Below are positions 23,045 to 35,100 of a DNA stretch of 64,000 nucleotides, piece by piece. The stretch lies in assembly GCA_022605425.2 (NCBI GenBank), contig CM061246.1, positions 1,116,001 through 1,180,000 of the forward strand. The letters are read 5' to 3'. The position numbers and the translations under genes were made by a program. The stretch's first letter is position 1. The number at the start of each line of letters is the position of its first letter. Under the pieces are notes generated by a model. The model had not been told where the DNA came from and searched no databases. It saw only the letters and a program-made list of their open reading frames with translations. The stretch comes from Hamiltosporidium tvaerminnensis. Its lineage: Eukaryota; Microsporidia; Dubosqiidae.

Positions 23045-23668
23045 TATATGAATACTCTCTAAATGCTATATCGGTGCTACCTATAATCTGTACTCTCGAT
23101 TTTTTTCATCTACAATGTGTGTAGAACCAATTCACTGGACGAGGAAGTTGCCTGGTGTTTGTTAATGGTTGTTTTTTTGCGTTTGATCATAAAGTGAGAT
23201 TTTTTGCTCCCCGAAATCAACAGAATTCTCACTTACTCTATACGCTTGTACCTAATAGACTTCCAGCTAAAATATATCTCCGCAGCTTAAATCAGTGGCG
23301 TATAAATGTAGAAATATCTTATTAACATATATGAACTGCCTACTTAGCATTCCTGTATTTTACATCGTATGTTTTTTGTTACTCGCAGACACTAAGTTTT
23401 CTAATCCGAGTAAGAAAGGCTAAGATTCTATATTTTTACGTATAATTATCTACGAGTTCAACTAATGTCATTAATCACGTTATAAAAAAAAAATCGTAGA
23501 AAAATTTTAGTGGGTTTTAGATAATTTTTCTTTCCGCGAATGTTCATGAGACAACCGAAAATATGGTGTGGTTTTCTTTACATTGAAAATTCAATCAAAT
23601 ATTTTCCTATCGATTTTACCTAATCTTTACCAAGCAGTCGGTTTTTAGAGTCGTTACCTACCTTTCAC
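23045..23668 (-). mobile_element. Family A retroposon, old copy A7
   Basis: Blocks of family A can be followed in order in reverse: GTGTGTAGAACC, GAAGTTGCCTGGTGTT, CTCACTTACTCTATAC, TAGACTTCCAGCTAA, GACAACCGAAAATATGGTGTGG, CCAAGCAG and a final CCTTTCAC. It is heavily mutated and the short frame is destroyed. Confidence 0.65.
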
Positions 23669-23802
23669 TATATTTCTTTAAATAGTATGACTTTATAAAT
23701 TTAAATTTCCCGTAATCTAAGATTACAAATATTTAAATTTACAATTTATATTAAGAAATAATTTATTTAAAGCTTCCTTTGATATTGTAATTAAAAAATG
23801 TA

Positions 23803-24074
23803 TTAAACTTGCCTCTTGTTACAGATCTCCTTTTCTTTTCTACCTATTTCACTTTTATCTTTAATTTCATTACAATAATTATCTCTATGATCTCGTGGAA
23901 CGCTCTAATTGCATTTCTTAAACTATCTAAGTCCTCAAACCTTGGCTTATTAACTCTAAATAGCATATCATCAACCATAATACCACATTGTTGTTTATAA
24001 CAGGTATCGAAGCTACTACTAGAAGTAATTGGATTTATTTTTGTTGTTCGTACTACAAAATAAAGAAACGACAT
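23803..24074 (-). pseudogene. Small four-cysteine protein, family member 3, frameshifted
   Basis: The ATG-started frame reads MSFLYFVVRTT, then SSSFDTCYKQQCGIMVDDML and FEDLDSLRNAIRAFHE. It then loses similarity because of a one-base shift near 23880. In the next frame the expected tail appears at once (RDNYCNEIKDKSEIGR and EIC), ending at 23803, and it matches member 2 (NYCDRIKNNSLIGK, DYC). Similarity to member 2 is high through the CYxQQC motif. It is either a recent pseudogene or a sequencing indel. Confidence 0.55.
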
Positions 24075-25980
24075 TGTTAAAAAAATCTTAAATTCCTCTA
24101 TTAGCTATTATTTTATACTTTTTTTGCTTTAAATTAAATTTATTTCCTTATTCCGTTAATTTGTTTTTAAATTTGTTTTTTAAGTTATTTTATAAATAGG
24201 ATTATCTTTACAAACTATTTTTAAATCTTTAAATTTATTTGCGATTTTTTTCTATTAAATTTACTTGCATTTGGTTTTTGATACATTTATTTATAATAAA
24301 TTACATTCAACTGCACTAAATTCCTGTATATTATCAAATTTATAAGTTAAAATTTTTAGTAATTTTATGAATAAAAAAATTTTAAGATGATTTTAATGTG
24401 AGTTTGAGAGAATTTAAACTGATTTTAAATTAATTTCCCTTTTTTATAATTTATACTAAGTATGATAACAAGTATGTCGTACAAATATAAATGGATTTAT
24501 AAAAATACATTAAAACCAATATAATCATTACAAAATAACCCAAAAATAATCAATTCATAACTTTGATCATGTATAACAAGAAATAGAAATAACAGCTTAC
24601 TTCTTAAACATCTTAAATTATAATTTCGAACCAATTCAATTCATATTCTAGTTTATGTGTTCGTAACACATATTGAAACAACATACTGATCTATCAAACT
24701 AACATATAGCACTGTTTGTACTGACATGCATATCAAATTGTAAAATTATTTTGTATAAATTGTATTCAATTACTTTAAAAAACCTTTAAAATTGTTTATT
24801 TATATTGAAAATATTTTTTTATATATAAATTACCAGCATAGTGATTTCTTAAAGATATTCGACAAAATCTATTTCATTAAAATGATAAAATATTTTACTA
24901 TTTAATTTATCATAGTTCCTATAAAAAAAATACATTTATATTAAACTATTTAAAGTAAATCTTATACAGAAATTAGTAATTAAATTAACCAAAAAAGAAT
25001 CTTCTAATCCAAACTTTTTTTACAACATTTTTTTCTTTTTCTTATAATTTGATTCCTTAGATTTAATATCATAAATATATAAATCAGAAATAAAATAATT
25101 ATCGTTACACATGAAAATATTAAAAAGTTGTGGTTCAAATCTGATATTTTAATATAAAAAAATAATACAGACATCTATAATTTTATTAGCTGTTCGATAC
25201 ATATTGTTCTAATACAATCTAACATAATAAAAATATATTTCGTATACAATATAAACTTATAGATTATCTTCAACACAAATATATCCTTTAAGAAGACTAA
25301 GTCTATTATAAAAGTAAAAAATATTTTTTTGTTTTACAAAAAGGTAACACAAAATCTCTTTTAAATCCAAGGCATCTTTGTTATTAGGCTTGAATCTTAA
25401 AATATTTCTTTGTAAAATACATTTTGTTAGATCAAATTTATTGTCTCAAACAAAAAAGAAAAAATAAATTATGTATCATTAAAGGAATTAAAAAACTCTA
25501 CAAATCATCTGTTAAGATTAGATAGTAACTTATGTATAAATTATAACCGTTGATTATTTAAACAAGCAATTTAAATGATTTTCATTTGATATATTTAAGA
25601 ATTCAAAAATCTTAGTTTTAAATGTAAAAACTTTATAACTTCAAAATATAGATTAATTTAGAATATAATTACAATTTACTATAAAAAGAACAGCTAGTTG
25701 ATATCTAAACTTTATATACCAATAATAATATGATTATTTTTTACGTAGAACTGTTCCAACGATAAGGATAGCAGGATTTACAACGATATGACTATTCAAT
25801 CTTTGTATTCTTTATTATTTTCAAATATATTTGTAAAATTACAAGAGAAATCAAATCTAAAATAACTGCTAAATTATTTGAAACAAAAGAATAAAAATAT
25901 AAACTGATTCTTATTTTATTTTATTTTAATTATAACAGTAAAATTTATTGAAAATATTAGATTTTCAATAAAATGAATTA
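24075..25980. other. Intergenic, no feature seen
   Basis: This is very AT-rich sequence, with no ORF of note and no clear match to the repeat families of this window. Confidence 0.5.
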
Positions 25981-26250
25981 TTACTATTTACTTAATACTT
26001 AATAATTAGTAAATATTAAATAGTAAATATTAAATAGTAAATATTAAATAGTAAATAGTAAATAGTAAATAGTAAATAGTAAATAGTAAATAGTAAATAG
26101 TAAATAGTAAATAGTAAATAGTAATTATTACTTATCAAATATTAAATATCAAATATTAAATATTAAATATCAAATATTAAATATTAAATATTAAATAGTG
26201 ATTATTACTTATTACTTATTACTTATTACTTATTACTTATTACTTACTAT
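25981..26250 (+). repeat. Heptanucleotide arrays (TAGTAAA, TATTAAA/TATCAAA, TTACTTA)
   Basis: Three adjacent 7-bp arrays occur: TAGTAAA repeated about ten times (mixed at the left with TATTAAA), then TATCAAA/TATTAAA, then TTACTTA repeated about seven times. The period of seven is kept across the changes of unit, so the array probably grew from one heptamer by mutation and re-expansion. Confidence 0.9.
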
Positions 26251-26750
26251 GTAAAAATTAACAGGGAATTCTTTGACTGTAAAAACTAATGACATTTCTT
26301 ATTTTCTTTATAATATTTTAAAACTAAATAAGAAAAGTCAATTTAATACTGTTTAAGCATAATATCGCTTATCTTATCATTTAAACTTATTCATATAAAC
26401 CAATACCATTGAACATATTCAAATATTAGAGTTTTAAAACCAAATCATATTTTTATTTGTAAAAACCTCAATAAGTGTTTATTGTTATAGAAATTAAAAC
26501 TTAATAATTCGTAATAAATAAATTATTTGAAAAGTAATATTTTTTTAAAAAGTAAAAAGGAAAGTCTAGATTTATTGTTTTTTTAATGAATAAATAATAT
26601 TAAATTAAAAACACATTGACTCAAAATTATAAGAAATAAATTATTTAAATTCATCAATCTTATATATATTTAATATCTAGATAGAAATATATAGATTTGT
26701 TTAAATCTTGATTAAATTAAATTAAAAATTATAGATAATTTAAATATTTA

Positions 26751-27078
26751 TATTTTGTCTTAAATCTTAATAAAATTAGGAATATAGAAGTATAAATATA
26801 AGAATAAGAAGATTAAATGAGTAATGAATATAAATTATATTTTGTCTTAAATCTTAATTAAATTAGGAATATAGAAGTATAAATATAAGATTAAATGAGT
26901 AATGAATATAAATTATATTTTGTCTTAAATCTTAATTAAATTAGGAATATAGAAGTATAAATAAGAAGATTAAATGAGTAATGAATATAAATTATATTTT
27001 GTTTTAAATTTTAATAAAATTAGGAATATAGAAGTATAACTATAAGAATAAGAAGATTAAATGAGTAATGAATATAAA
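26751..27078 (+). repeat. Minisatellite, four units of about 78-87 bp
   Basis: Unit starts at TATTTTGTCTTAAAT can be placed at 26751, 26838, 26916 and (as TATTTTGTTTTAAAT) 26995. Units end with GAGTAATGAATATAAA. Length differences come from small indels in an AAGAATAAGAAGA stretch. There is no coding potential. Confidence 0.85.
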
Positions 27079-27522
27079 GAATTAAATATTTTTTTTTAAT
27101 GTATAATTTTCTAAATTGAATTCTTATTGGTAAATTCTTAGTCTCTTTACCTTCTTAGAATATAATTGTATTAAAAATTATATCTTTTCAATAATTATAA
27201 TGTAAAATTGATATTAAATTCTAAATAATTTACCTGAAAAGGAAATATTTTTGTTAAAGAAATACAATGTTTTAAAAAACGGTTAAATAATAATTAATTG
27301 GATTAGAGATGCCTTTTCAAATAATAAAGAGCCTTTTTCAAAATTAATTTAAATTTCTTATAAAAAACGTATGGAAATTTATTTAAATTTTTCTTTGTAA
27401 CTTTTTATTTTTTTACTTTTAAAATATTCTTTTTTTTAAAAAATTTATTATAAAAGACAGATAAAGAAATTTCTACATTTTTATTACAGCATTCGGTTAT
27501 ACTTAAATACTTGGTATCCTTA

Positions 27523-28012
27523 CTAATACCCCTTTATCAATGTTATAAATATAGTATGTTTAACACCCTTTAATATACAATACCATTATTATCACTAATA
27601 AGACACCTTTATCAATCAAATAAATATAGTATGCTTAACACCCTTTAATATACAATACTATTATTATCATTAATAAGACACCTTTATCGATCTAATAAAT
27701 ATAGTATGCTTAACACCCTTTAATATACACTACTATTATTATCATTAATAAGACCCCTTTATCAATCTAATAAATATAGTATAGTTAACACCCTTTAATA
27801 TACACTACTATTATTACCATTAATAAGACCCCTTTATCAATCAAATAAATATTCTAAACAATTAACACCCTCTAAATCTTTTACTTTTATTATCATTAAT
27901 AAGACCCCTTTATCAATCTAATACTTTTCTGTAACATTATCATTATAAAACACCTCTGACAGTTGGAGATAACATTATAATGATCCTCCTTTATTTAGCA
28001 CCCCTTTAATAT
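27523..28012 (+). repeat. AACACCC minisatellite, about 90-bp higher-order units
   Basis: About five units each hold two cores: TTAACACCCTTTAATATACA and TTAATAAGACCCCTTTATCAA, separated by an AATAAATATAGTATGC spacer. The core is shared with the 10226-10795 array and with STT4. The array ends about 130 bp before the start codon of the Sel1 gene, so it overlaps the likely promoter region. Confidence 0.85.
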
Positions 28013-28145
28013 AAACCAATACTAAAAATAAAAAAAGACTGATTAAACCACTTTTTAAGTGTAAAATTCTCCTTTTTTGTTTATCAAAAACAAAAGATGT
28101 AAGAAATTAAAAAAAAAATAAAAAAAAAAATTTAAAAAAAGAAAA

Positions 28146-29900
28146 ATGTTTGATTTTCTGCGAAAAAAAAGTTATACTCTTTCTTCTGTAGAAAGACTCA
28201 TTCTTTCTAATTCTAACGATTGTCAAGTTGTTGGGTTTTGTAATTTGGCGAAACAAGAATACACACCACATGTATGTGCATTAAAAGGGTTTTGCTATGA
28301 GTTTGGTGTTGGAACAACACCAGACCCTAATTTGGCAGAAACGCATTATATTAGAGCGGCTAACGATTACCATCCACTTGCACTCATACGACTTATTTTT
28401 CTAAGAAGGTTTGGAAGACCAAATATTCGAATCGATAGACGAGAAGCTAATCACTATATGTCTATCCTTAACACACTTAAAGAACCGCTTCTTTTTTTAG
28501 AAAAAGCTACTACTTTGAACAATCCACATGCTCTTTATGTCCTAGGAACTTGTTTCCATGACGCACTTGGAACCGTAAAAGACCCGTCTCGTGCTGTAGT
28601 CCTTTATCAGCAGGCAGCTTTACAAGACCACCCACCTAGTATTTCCATACTGGCATTCTGTTACCTCGAAGGATTCGGTGTGGTTAAAGATGAAGATAAA
28701 GCATATGAGCTTTATACCAGAGCAGCCTCCTTCAACGACAGTGTAGCTCTGTACAACCTGGGATATTTATACGAAGAAGGAAGAGGCGTACAAAAAGACT
28801 GCAGTAAAGCATTTCTTCTCTACAAACAAAGTGCAGACCTTGGAAATCCATTTGGAATGAATTCACTGGCTTTCTGCTACGAAGAAGGAATTGGTTGTAC
28901 AAAAGACGAAGGCAAAGCATTTTCTTTGTACAAAAAAAGTGCAGAACAGGGATATCCCTGGGCACAAAGTAACTTAGCATATTGCTACCAACGAGGAATA
29001 GGAACAAAAGTGGATTATACCAGAAGCTGCCACTGGTACAAACGAGCAGCCCATCAAAATCTTTCCCGAGCCCAACACAATCTCGGCCACTGCTACCAAC
29101 AAGGATTGGGTGTAAAGAAAGATGAAGGACTGGCAGTCATTTGGTACAAGAAAGCAGCAGCCTTAGGTAACGTATACGCATACCACAGCCTTGGAAACTG
29201 TTTTGCTAATGGAAGCGGCGTAAAGAAAAACGAAGAAGATGCTGTAAAGTATTATACTTTAGCAGCCAAGGATAACTTTGTTCCAAGTCTTATTTCATTA
29301 AGCTTCTGCTACCGAATGGGAACAGGAATCTCTAGAAATGCAGAGCTGTGCTTTGAAAACATGAAAAAAGCTGCCCATCTAGGAAATAGTTACGCACAAA
29401 ACTGTCTCGGTTTCTTCTACGAGGAAGGATTTGGATGTCCAAAAAATATTGAGGATGCACTTTTGTGGTACCAAAAAAGTGCGGACCAAAATAATGCTTG
29501 GGCACAAACCAACCTCGGCAACATCTATTTTGAGGGTGTAAGTGTTAGAATGGACAGGGAAAAGGCAGTTTCTCTTTTCCAACAGGCCATACAACAAGAA
29601 CATACCCGTGCCTTAAATAAGATGGGTTACTGCTATGAAGAAGGAATTGTGGTAAACAAAAATCCAAATAAGGCATTTTCTTGTTATTTTAAAGCAAGTC
29701 TTAGAGGGTATAGCCGTTCCCATTACAATGTAGGGAGATGCTATGAAAATGGAATCGGGGTTTTTAAAGATATCGATACTTCCCTGGTTTATTTCTATCG
29801 AGGATCTTTTTGTGGGGATTTTCGTGCCAAAGAAAGGATGAAAAAAGTTTTGGTAAGTTTTATTCGCTACGAAAATAGAGAATATTCTCGATGTGCTTAG
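28146..29900 (+). CDS. Sel1-like repeat protein (13 repeats)
   Basis: The 584-residue protein is built from Sel1-like (TPR-related) 36-residue helical hairpins. One lies at about 41-76, and twelve contiguous 36-residue units span 126-557, typified by NLGYLYEEGRGVQKD and ALGNVYAYHSLGNC. A basic tail of 27 residues follows. No signal peptide or transmembrane segment is present, so it is probably cytosolic. Such repeats are adaptor scaffolds; known eukaryotic members include Hrd3/SEL1L in ERAD and the chitin-synthase activator Skt5/Chs4. The lack of a signal peptide argues against an Hrd3 role, and a chitin-synthase adaptor is possible but unproven. Codon use is less AT-biased than the flanks. 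The A-rich leader directly before the ATG offers no competing start. Confidence 0.9.
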   Translation: MFDFLRKKSYTLSSVERLILSNSNDCQVVGFCNLAKQEYTPHVCALKGFCYEFGVGTTPDPNLAETHYIRAANDYHPLALIRLIFLRRFGRPNIRIDRREANHYMSILNTLKEPLLFLEKATTLNNPHALYVLGTCFHDALGTVKDPSRAVVLYQQAALQDHPPSISILAFCYLEGFGVVKDEDKAYELYTRAASFNDSVALYNLGYLYEEGRGVQKDCSKAFLLYKQSADLGNPFGMNSLAFCYEEGIGCTKDEGKAFSLYKKSAEQGYPWAQSNLAYCYQRGIGTKVDYTRSCHWYKRAAHQNLSRAQHNLGHCYQQGLGVKKDEGLAVIWYKKAAALGNVYAYHSLGNCFANGSGVKKNEEDAVKYYTLAAKDNFVPSLISLSFCYRMGTGISRNAELCFENMKKAAHLGNSYAQNCLGFFYEEGFGCPKNIEDALLWYQKSADQNNAWAQTNLGNIYFEGVSVRMDREKAVSLFQQAIQQEHTRALNKMGYCYEEGIVVNKNPNKAFSCYFKASLRGYSRSHYNVGRCYENGIGVFKDIDTSLVYFYRGSFCGDFRAKERMKKVLVSFIRYENREYSRCA

Positions 29901-29983
29901 ATTTAGAAATTTCTAGAAATATTTTGAGTTTTCTCTATAATTTATATATGTAAATAAAGGTGTTGTTGTACAAAATAAATTAT

Positions 29984-30075
29984 TCTCTTCTCTTCTCTTC
30001 TCTTCTCTTCTCTTCTCTTCTCTTCTCTTCTCTTCTCTTCTCTTCTCTTCTCTTCTCTTCTCTTCTCTTCTCTTG
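29984..30075 (+). repeat. TCTTC pentanucleotide microsatellite
   Basis: About 18 nearly perfect copies of a 5-bp unit start 84 bp after the Sel1 stop codon. The open frame across it (LLFSS repeated) is a by-product of the repeat. Confidence 0.95.
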
Positions 30076-30270
30076 TCTCCTTCACTTTTTTATGCATAAA
30101 AGTATTTTTTTGTTTTTATACTTTTTCTGTTTATGCATTTGGAATGGTAAAAGAAAAGAGAAAAGAAAATAATTTTATATAATTTAGAAGGTAAAAAAAG
30201 CGGTAAATTTGTTTTAATTATCAATTATAATAATTTATGTCCTTATTACCAATCTTGTAAATATATTTCA

Positions 30271-30438
30271 TCAAATATTATTTGTATTTCTATTTAATAT
30301 ATTTTTTACATATTTTAATGTATCGAACAGTCCATCAATTCGTATTTCTTTTTTATTTTTTACTTTTACATGTGGAATGAGTGGAAGAGTAAAAATGAGG
30401 TTTTGGATTTTTTTTGGTTTGAATTGCTTTCGTGACAT
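30271..30438 (-). CDS. Possible small basic hypothetical protein (55 aa)
   Basis: From the second in-frame ATG the frame reads MSRKQFKPKKIQN, then FTLPLIPHVKVK and EIRIDGLFDTLKY. The proline- and valine-containing middle and its codons look less like A/T noise than nearby frames. The longer frame reaches 30501. I recognise no family. It lies between the Sel1 gene and tRNA-Met. Confidence 0.3.
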   Translation of the reverse strand: MSRKQFKPKKIQNLIFTLPLIPHVKVKNKKEIRIDGLFDTLKYVKNILNRNTNNI

Positions 30439-30753
30439 AAAAAATTTAACGCTTATTTTTAAATAAAAATTATTGAACAAAAATAATTTAGAATTGATCA
30501 TTTAAAAATGAAAAAAATAAATTTTAATTTGTGAAGAGAAGAAATAATTTTGAATTGTATTAAAGGCAATTTAAATCTTATAATTAAACAGATTTTTAGA
30601 ATTGAAAGAAGAAAGAAAAAAATATTTTGAAAGTGAAAAAAAAGAAATTAAATGCAGCAATCGAATAAAATGAGTTGTAATACCATTGAGTAAGTAAGTA
30701 GATAAATATCAATAACTGATATAATCTATTACATGAAAATTAACGTTTTTTTA

Positions 30754-30826
30754 GCGAGCGTAGCGCAGTAGGTAGCGCGTTAGTCTCATAATCTAAAGGT
30801 CGCGAGTTCGAATCTCGCCGTTCGCA
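30754..30826 (+). tRNA. trnM(cau): Elongator tRNA-Met (CAU anticodon)
   Basis: A complete 73-nt cloverleaf without intron: acceptor GCGAGCG/CGTTCGC (one G-T pair) plus discriminator A, D-stem GCGC/GCGC, anticodon loop CTCATAA giving CAU, and T-arm GCGAG-TTCGAAT-CTCGC. The anticodon stem has a T-T pair at 31/39, as in other eukaryotic elongator Met tRNAs. The D-arm and loop sequences match elongator rather than initiator type. A T-run (TTCTTTTTGG) follows as a plausible Pol III terminator. Confidence 0.96.
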
Positions 30827-31425
30827 TTCTTTTTGGAATAATTCACTGATTTATTTAGATATTTATATCAGTGTAATTAATCAATACATATTTTAAATAA
30901 TACACTTTCATTACTTTTTTACATAACCAATATATTTGTTTACTGCACAACTTATTCAATTCATATTTTTTTTTATAACTATTTTACTTTCTAATCTTAC
31001 AATATCTGAGATATATATTATAAAAAAACCACCAAGATTGTTATATGATTTTTGATATCTAAAATTAAATGGTATGCTTAGGTTGTAAGATACTTCAATA
31101 ATATTTAATATATTTGTAAAAAAATGTTTTATAAATTAAGAATGATATGAAAGAAGAAAAGTCTTAGACAATGCAAAGCTATTTAGTTTTAGATTATATA
31201 TCTGATTATAATATGTTCTAGAAAGAAAATAAATCTGATTAGTTAAATTGAACCTTAAATGTAAAAAATATAATTATATAATCTGAATTAATAATAAAAA
31301 TAAGTATGGCAATATTTTGAGGAATATGGATAGAAACGTTGCAGGTTTTTAATTTCATATGTTTTTTAGGTATGAAAATAAAGTACATTTTTGTATTTAA
31401 TTTATTGTTTTTTATATTAGGAGTC
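30827..31425. other. Intergenic, no feature seen
   Basis: This is AT-rich sequence between the tRNA and family A copy A3, with no ORF or repeat that I can support. Confidence 0.5.
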
Positions 31426-31440
31426 GTGATTCGATTAAGA

Positions 31441-32168
31441 CTTTATTTTAAAGTATCACATCTTTTTAAACTAGTGGCAAGTGTTATATTTGTTTTCATG
31501 ATATTAACGCAGTTCTAGGTTCAACATAAATGACTGCTACCCCAACACTCCATCGGTAACCCCTGCGATACCTACGTCCCAAATCCTTTCATCTACCAGG
31601 TGTGTAGAACCTAATTAATAGGCGAGGCAGTTGCCCGGAGTTCGTTAATGTCCGTTGCATGGTGTGTAATCGAAGGCCGAAGCCCCCCCTGGGCTCCCCC
31701 CAAGACTATGCAGCATTCCCACTTACTCTACACTTTCTGAACCCAATAAACTTCTAGCTAAGATATATTTCAGAGATTTACATGGGGTTTACCTAGATAG
31801 TGCAATGTCATACCAACAGGTATAACCTGCTACTTAGCTCTCCCGGCTTTTAATGGGTTTTATTTTTATATCACCCAGGCGCAAGTCTTCTAACCTAAGT
31901 GAGCAAGGCTAGATTTCCATGCTTTTATATGGCAATTACCTACATGTTCAGCTGCGGTCTGCAATTTGGTTACATGAAAGACTATAAATAAATTTGTAGA
32001 AAAAATTTCTCCATTTCTTAGACCTCTCCTCTTCATAACAACTCCCATGGAACAACCGAAGATGTAGTGTGGTTGTATTCCCACCAAAAATCCAAACAAT
32101 GATCTCACACCAGTTTCACACACTCATTGCCAAGCAGAAAGTTTTTTATGTGGTTATCCTCCCTCCAC
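31441..32168 (-). mobile_element. Family A retroposon, copy A3 (full length)
   Basis: This is co-linear with A1 over the full length, in reverse orientation. It keeps the longest version of the conserved short frame (31890-32123, 77 aa). Flanks carry GTGATTCGATTA at 31426-31437 and GTAATTCGATTA at 32171-32182, an 11-of-12 match two to three bases from the element ends. This is a second case of target-site duplication. Confidence 0.85.
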
Positions 32169-32182
32169 AAGTAATTCGATTA

Positions 32183-35100
32183 TAAATTATATTTAAAAAT
32201 AATAATACATACTTTTGTATACAGATGTATGAAAATTTAACGATAATTCGTTTTTTTATCGTTAAAGTATTGTGAAATTCTAGTATGTATGTAACTGAGT
32301 CTCATGATATGAATTTTTCCATTTAATGAATTAGAGTACAAAAAAAAGACTAACTCTACTGAGACAAGTAATATTTGTTTATAATGACATATAAAACATG
32401 AAAAATAGAATATATATTAATTCTAAGGAAATTACGAGGTAAGTAAACATTTAAATTGAATTTCAGTAAAATCCGAGCTTATAAATTTGAACTTTATATT
32501 GATTGGTCAAATGGTAAGTCGAATATAATTATCAGTAAATTTTCTATTCTAAAAAAAAGAAATTTATGACTTAAATCAGCTTTTTTGATTGATGAGTAAG
32601 TAGGTTTAGTGAGAAATCCATTCATTTGCTTTTATAATTAAATCGTGGAAATTACTGATTTTTAAAAGATTTGGTAGTCAAAAAGATTTATAAAAAAAAT
32701 TCTTAGTGTATTTCAATCATTCTATACAAAAAATGTGGCTATTTTTGAAACCAATAAATAGAATTTTAAAGTAATCTCGGATTTTTTAATGCATTTTTGA
32801 ATTTTATTTTGTTAATTAAACCATATAATTATATTCTCTAAATTAATTAGTGAAATGTTTTTATCAAGTATATTCATGAAATCTACAACGCAAAAAGTTT
32901 GTTAATTCTAATTTTATGATGCATTGAAATTATTTCAATATGAATTTTCTAATCTCTTAAAGTTTAAACACTTTCATACAAATAATTTAAACATTATATT
33001 TTGTTACGATGTGAAGTAAATACGAGTCTATATAGATCTGAATTTTACAGAATGCACTAAACGCAAAATACTACCAAGAGAACAACTTTGCAAAAAATAT
33101 GAGATAGAAATAATTCTTATAAATAAGAAATATTTTGACTTCGAAAAATTAAATCACACTCATTGTATAGGAGTATAAATTGCCTGATAAACTTATGTGT
33201 GTTTTGTAACACCGAGTCAGAATCCTTAAAATTACGTTTTAGACTGTTCTTGGGCGAGAATAAACACAATATTAATTTGTTTAAGCACAATAGCAGATAT
33301 AATCTCCAAAGAACCTTGTTTAAATTGTAAAGGAGAATTGTGTATTTAAGAATTAGAGTATGATACCATACTCCAATCTATTTAATAAAGAATTCTAGGA
33401 TTATAAAATCGTAATTCCAACTATTGGAATCGCTAATATGTGAATACAATAAAATTTTAGGCTTTTGAAAACATATTATTGTATCTATTTTTCTTCATTT
33501 CTTTTGAGTCATATTCTCAAATTAAAAAATAATGTATTTAATTACTTTCATATTTCTCATTTGCTTTAAATATTCTTAACTACATGAAATATTTGTTCTT
33601 TATGGTTTTTTATGAAATACATGGTCAGATCAAGCAAACTAGGTCTGTGATATAGATTTGAAACTGCCCGAACAAAATAGATTTAGAATAGATGATATAA
33701 TAAACTTAGTAGTTTCCTTTCGCAATTGAATAAGTAGGTTGTTTTAAATTTATAACAGGTTTTCACATTTTCTTATCGATTTTTGCATATGTAAACATCT
33801 TAGAAAGCATGATTGAGTTTAAACATGATAGCTATATTTATATTTTGGTTCAAAAAATTTGGCTTCTGATTCTAAGTTACTTTAAAGGCGTTGTGTAAAA
33901 GAATAATTGCTAGTGTATACTACAGTAATCATACAATGAGAATAAAGAAAAATCAGCAACGTTTCACCAATAATTATTCTATTGAACAATATCAATAGTT
34001 TAAAAAATGGACATTATATGGATGCGATCATAATAAAGAGCCTTGAAAATATGAAGAAAATTACTATACAACAGCCTAGAAAATCGTTGGCACTTTAAAT
34101 ACAGAAGAAAATTTATTATCTTATATTTTAGAGCAACACAAATTAACAAATTATCTGGCAAAAACATTGGAATTAATTTATGGACAGAAAACAAAAAAAG
34201 CAATTTTACACAAAACAAAAAGATTTTTATATGCAATTATAAAATACAATATTTTAAATTTATTTGCAGTTTTAATTCCCATGTATGCATTTAAATTTCA
34301 ATGTGAATATAAAAATTAAAACTCATAACTAATAAGTCGTTGGCCTAAAATATTTTTATACACGCTTTTATCGTTGCTTTTAGATAAATTTTTTCAAATT
34401 AAAAAGTTGCAGTCATAATTTTTTTTGTTTTTACTTAACTTTATAAAAAAAATGTGAATTTCTTTCAAATTAAAAAAAATATATGAAATATTAAAGCAAT
34501 ATTAAGACAAAATAAATTATAAGTTAAATGTTTTTTGGAGATCTAAAGTTATCAACGTAGAAAAATTACTTTTTACATATATTTAGATTAAAATGTTAAA
34601 TGGTTATAAGATATGTAATATTTTGTCAAGAAAATAAGTAATTTGGTTATACTATATTTATTCATGAGTTAATTCATGAGTTTATTTCGATTTAAGTCGT
34701 TTAATTGATCAATTTGTCTTACTTTACATCAGGATTTAATTATCATATGTGAAGGAATTACTCACTCAAGATTTAAAATACAGTTAAAAAAATTGTTAAT
34801 TAATTTAGGACATAATTTAGAAATAATCTAAAAATGTTTCATAAGAAATGGGGCAAGGGTAGAAATTTCTAAATTCTAACATAAAAATTAAAATTAAATA
34901 TGATCTGAAAACCTATCAGTTATATGTCAGGCAAATGTGGTGGTTACTAGTTATTTTATTTTTTTAAAAAATATTTTTAAAGAAATCCATTCATAGAGAC
35001 AATATTTAAGAATTTAAGCAATATAAAAAAACCAAAAATATTGTTATTTTATATTTTTTTAAAGTATGAAATATTTTCTGAATTGCTTTTTTTTGACTCA

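Noticed and set aside
10226-28012. Telomeric or subtelomeric origin of the AACACCC arrays
   Set aside because: The core is not a telomeric hexamer, the units are 30-90 bp, and housekeeping genes flank the arrays on both sides. I keep only a remark on resemblance.
29960-30172. 70-residue frame with LLFSS repeats
   Set aside because: It is only the translation of the TCTTC microsatellite plus flanking A/T sequence.
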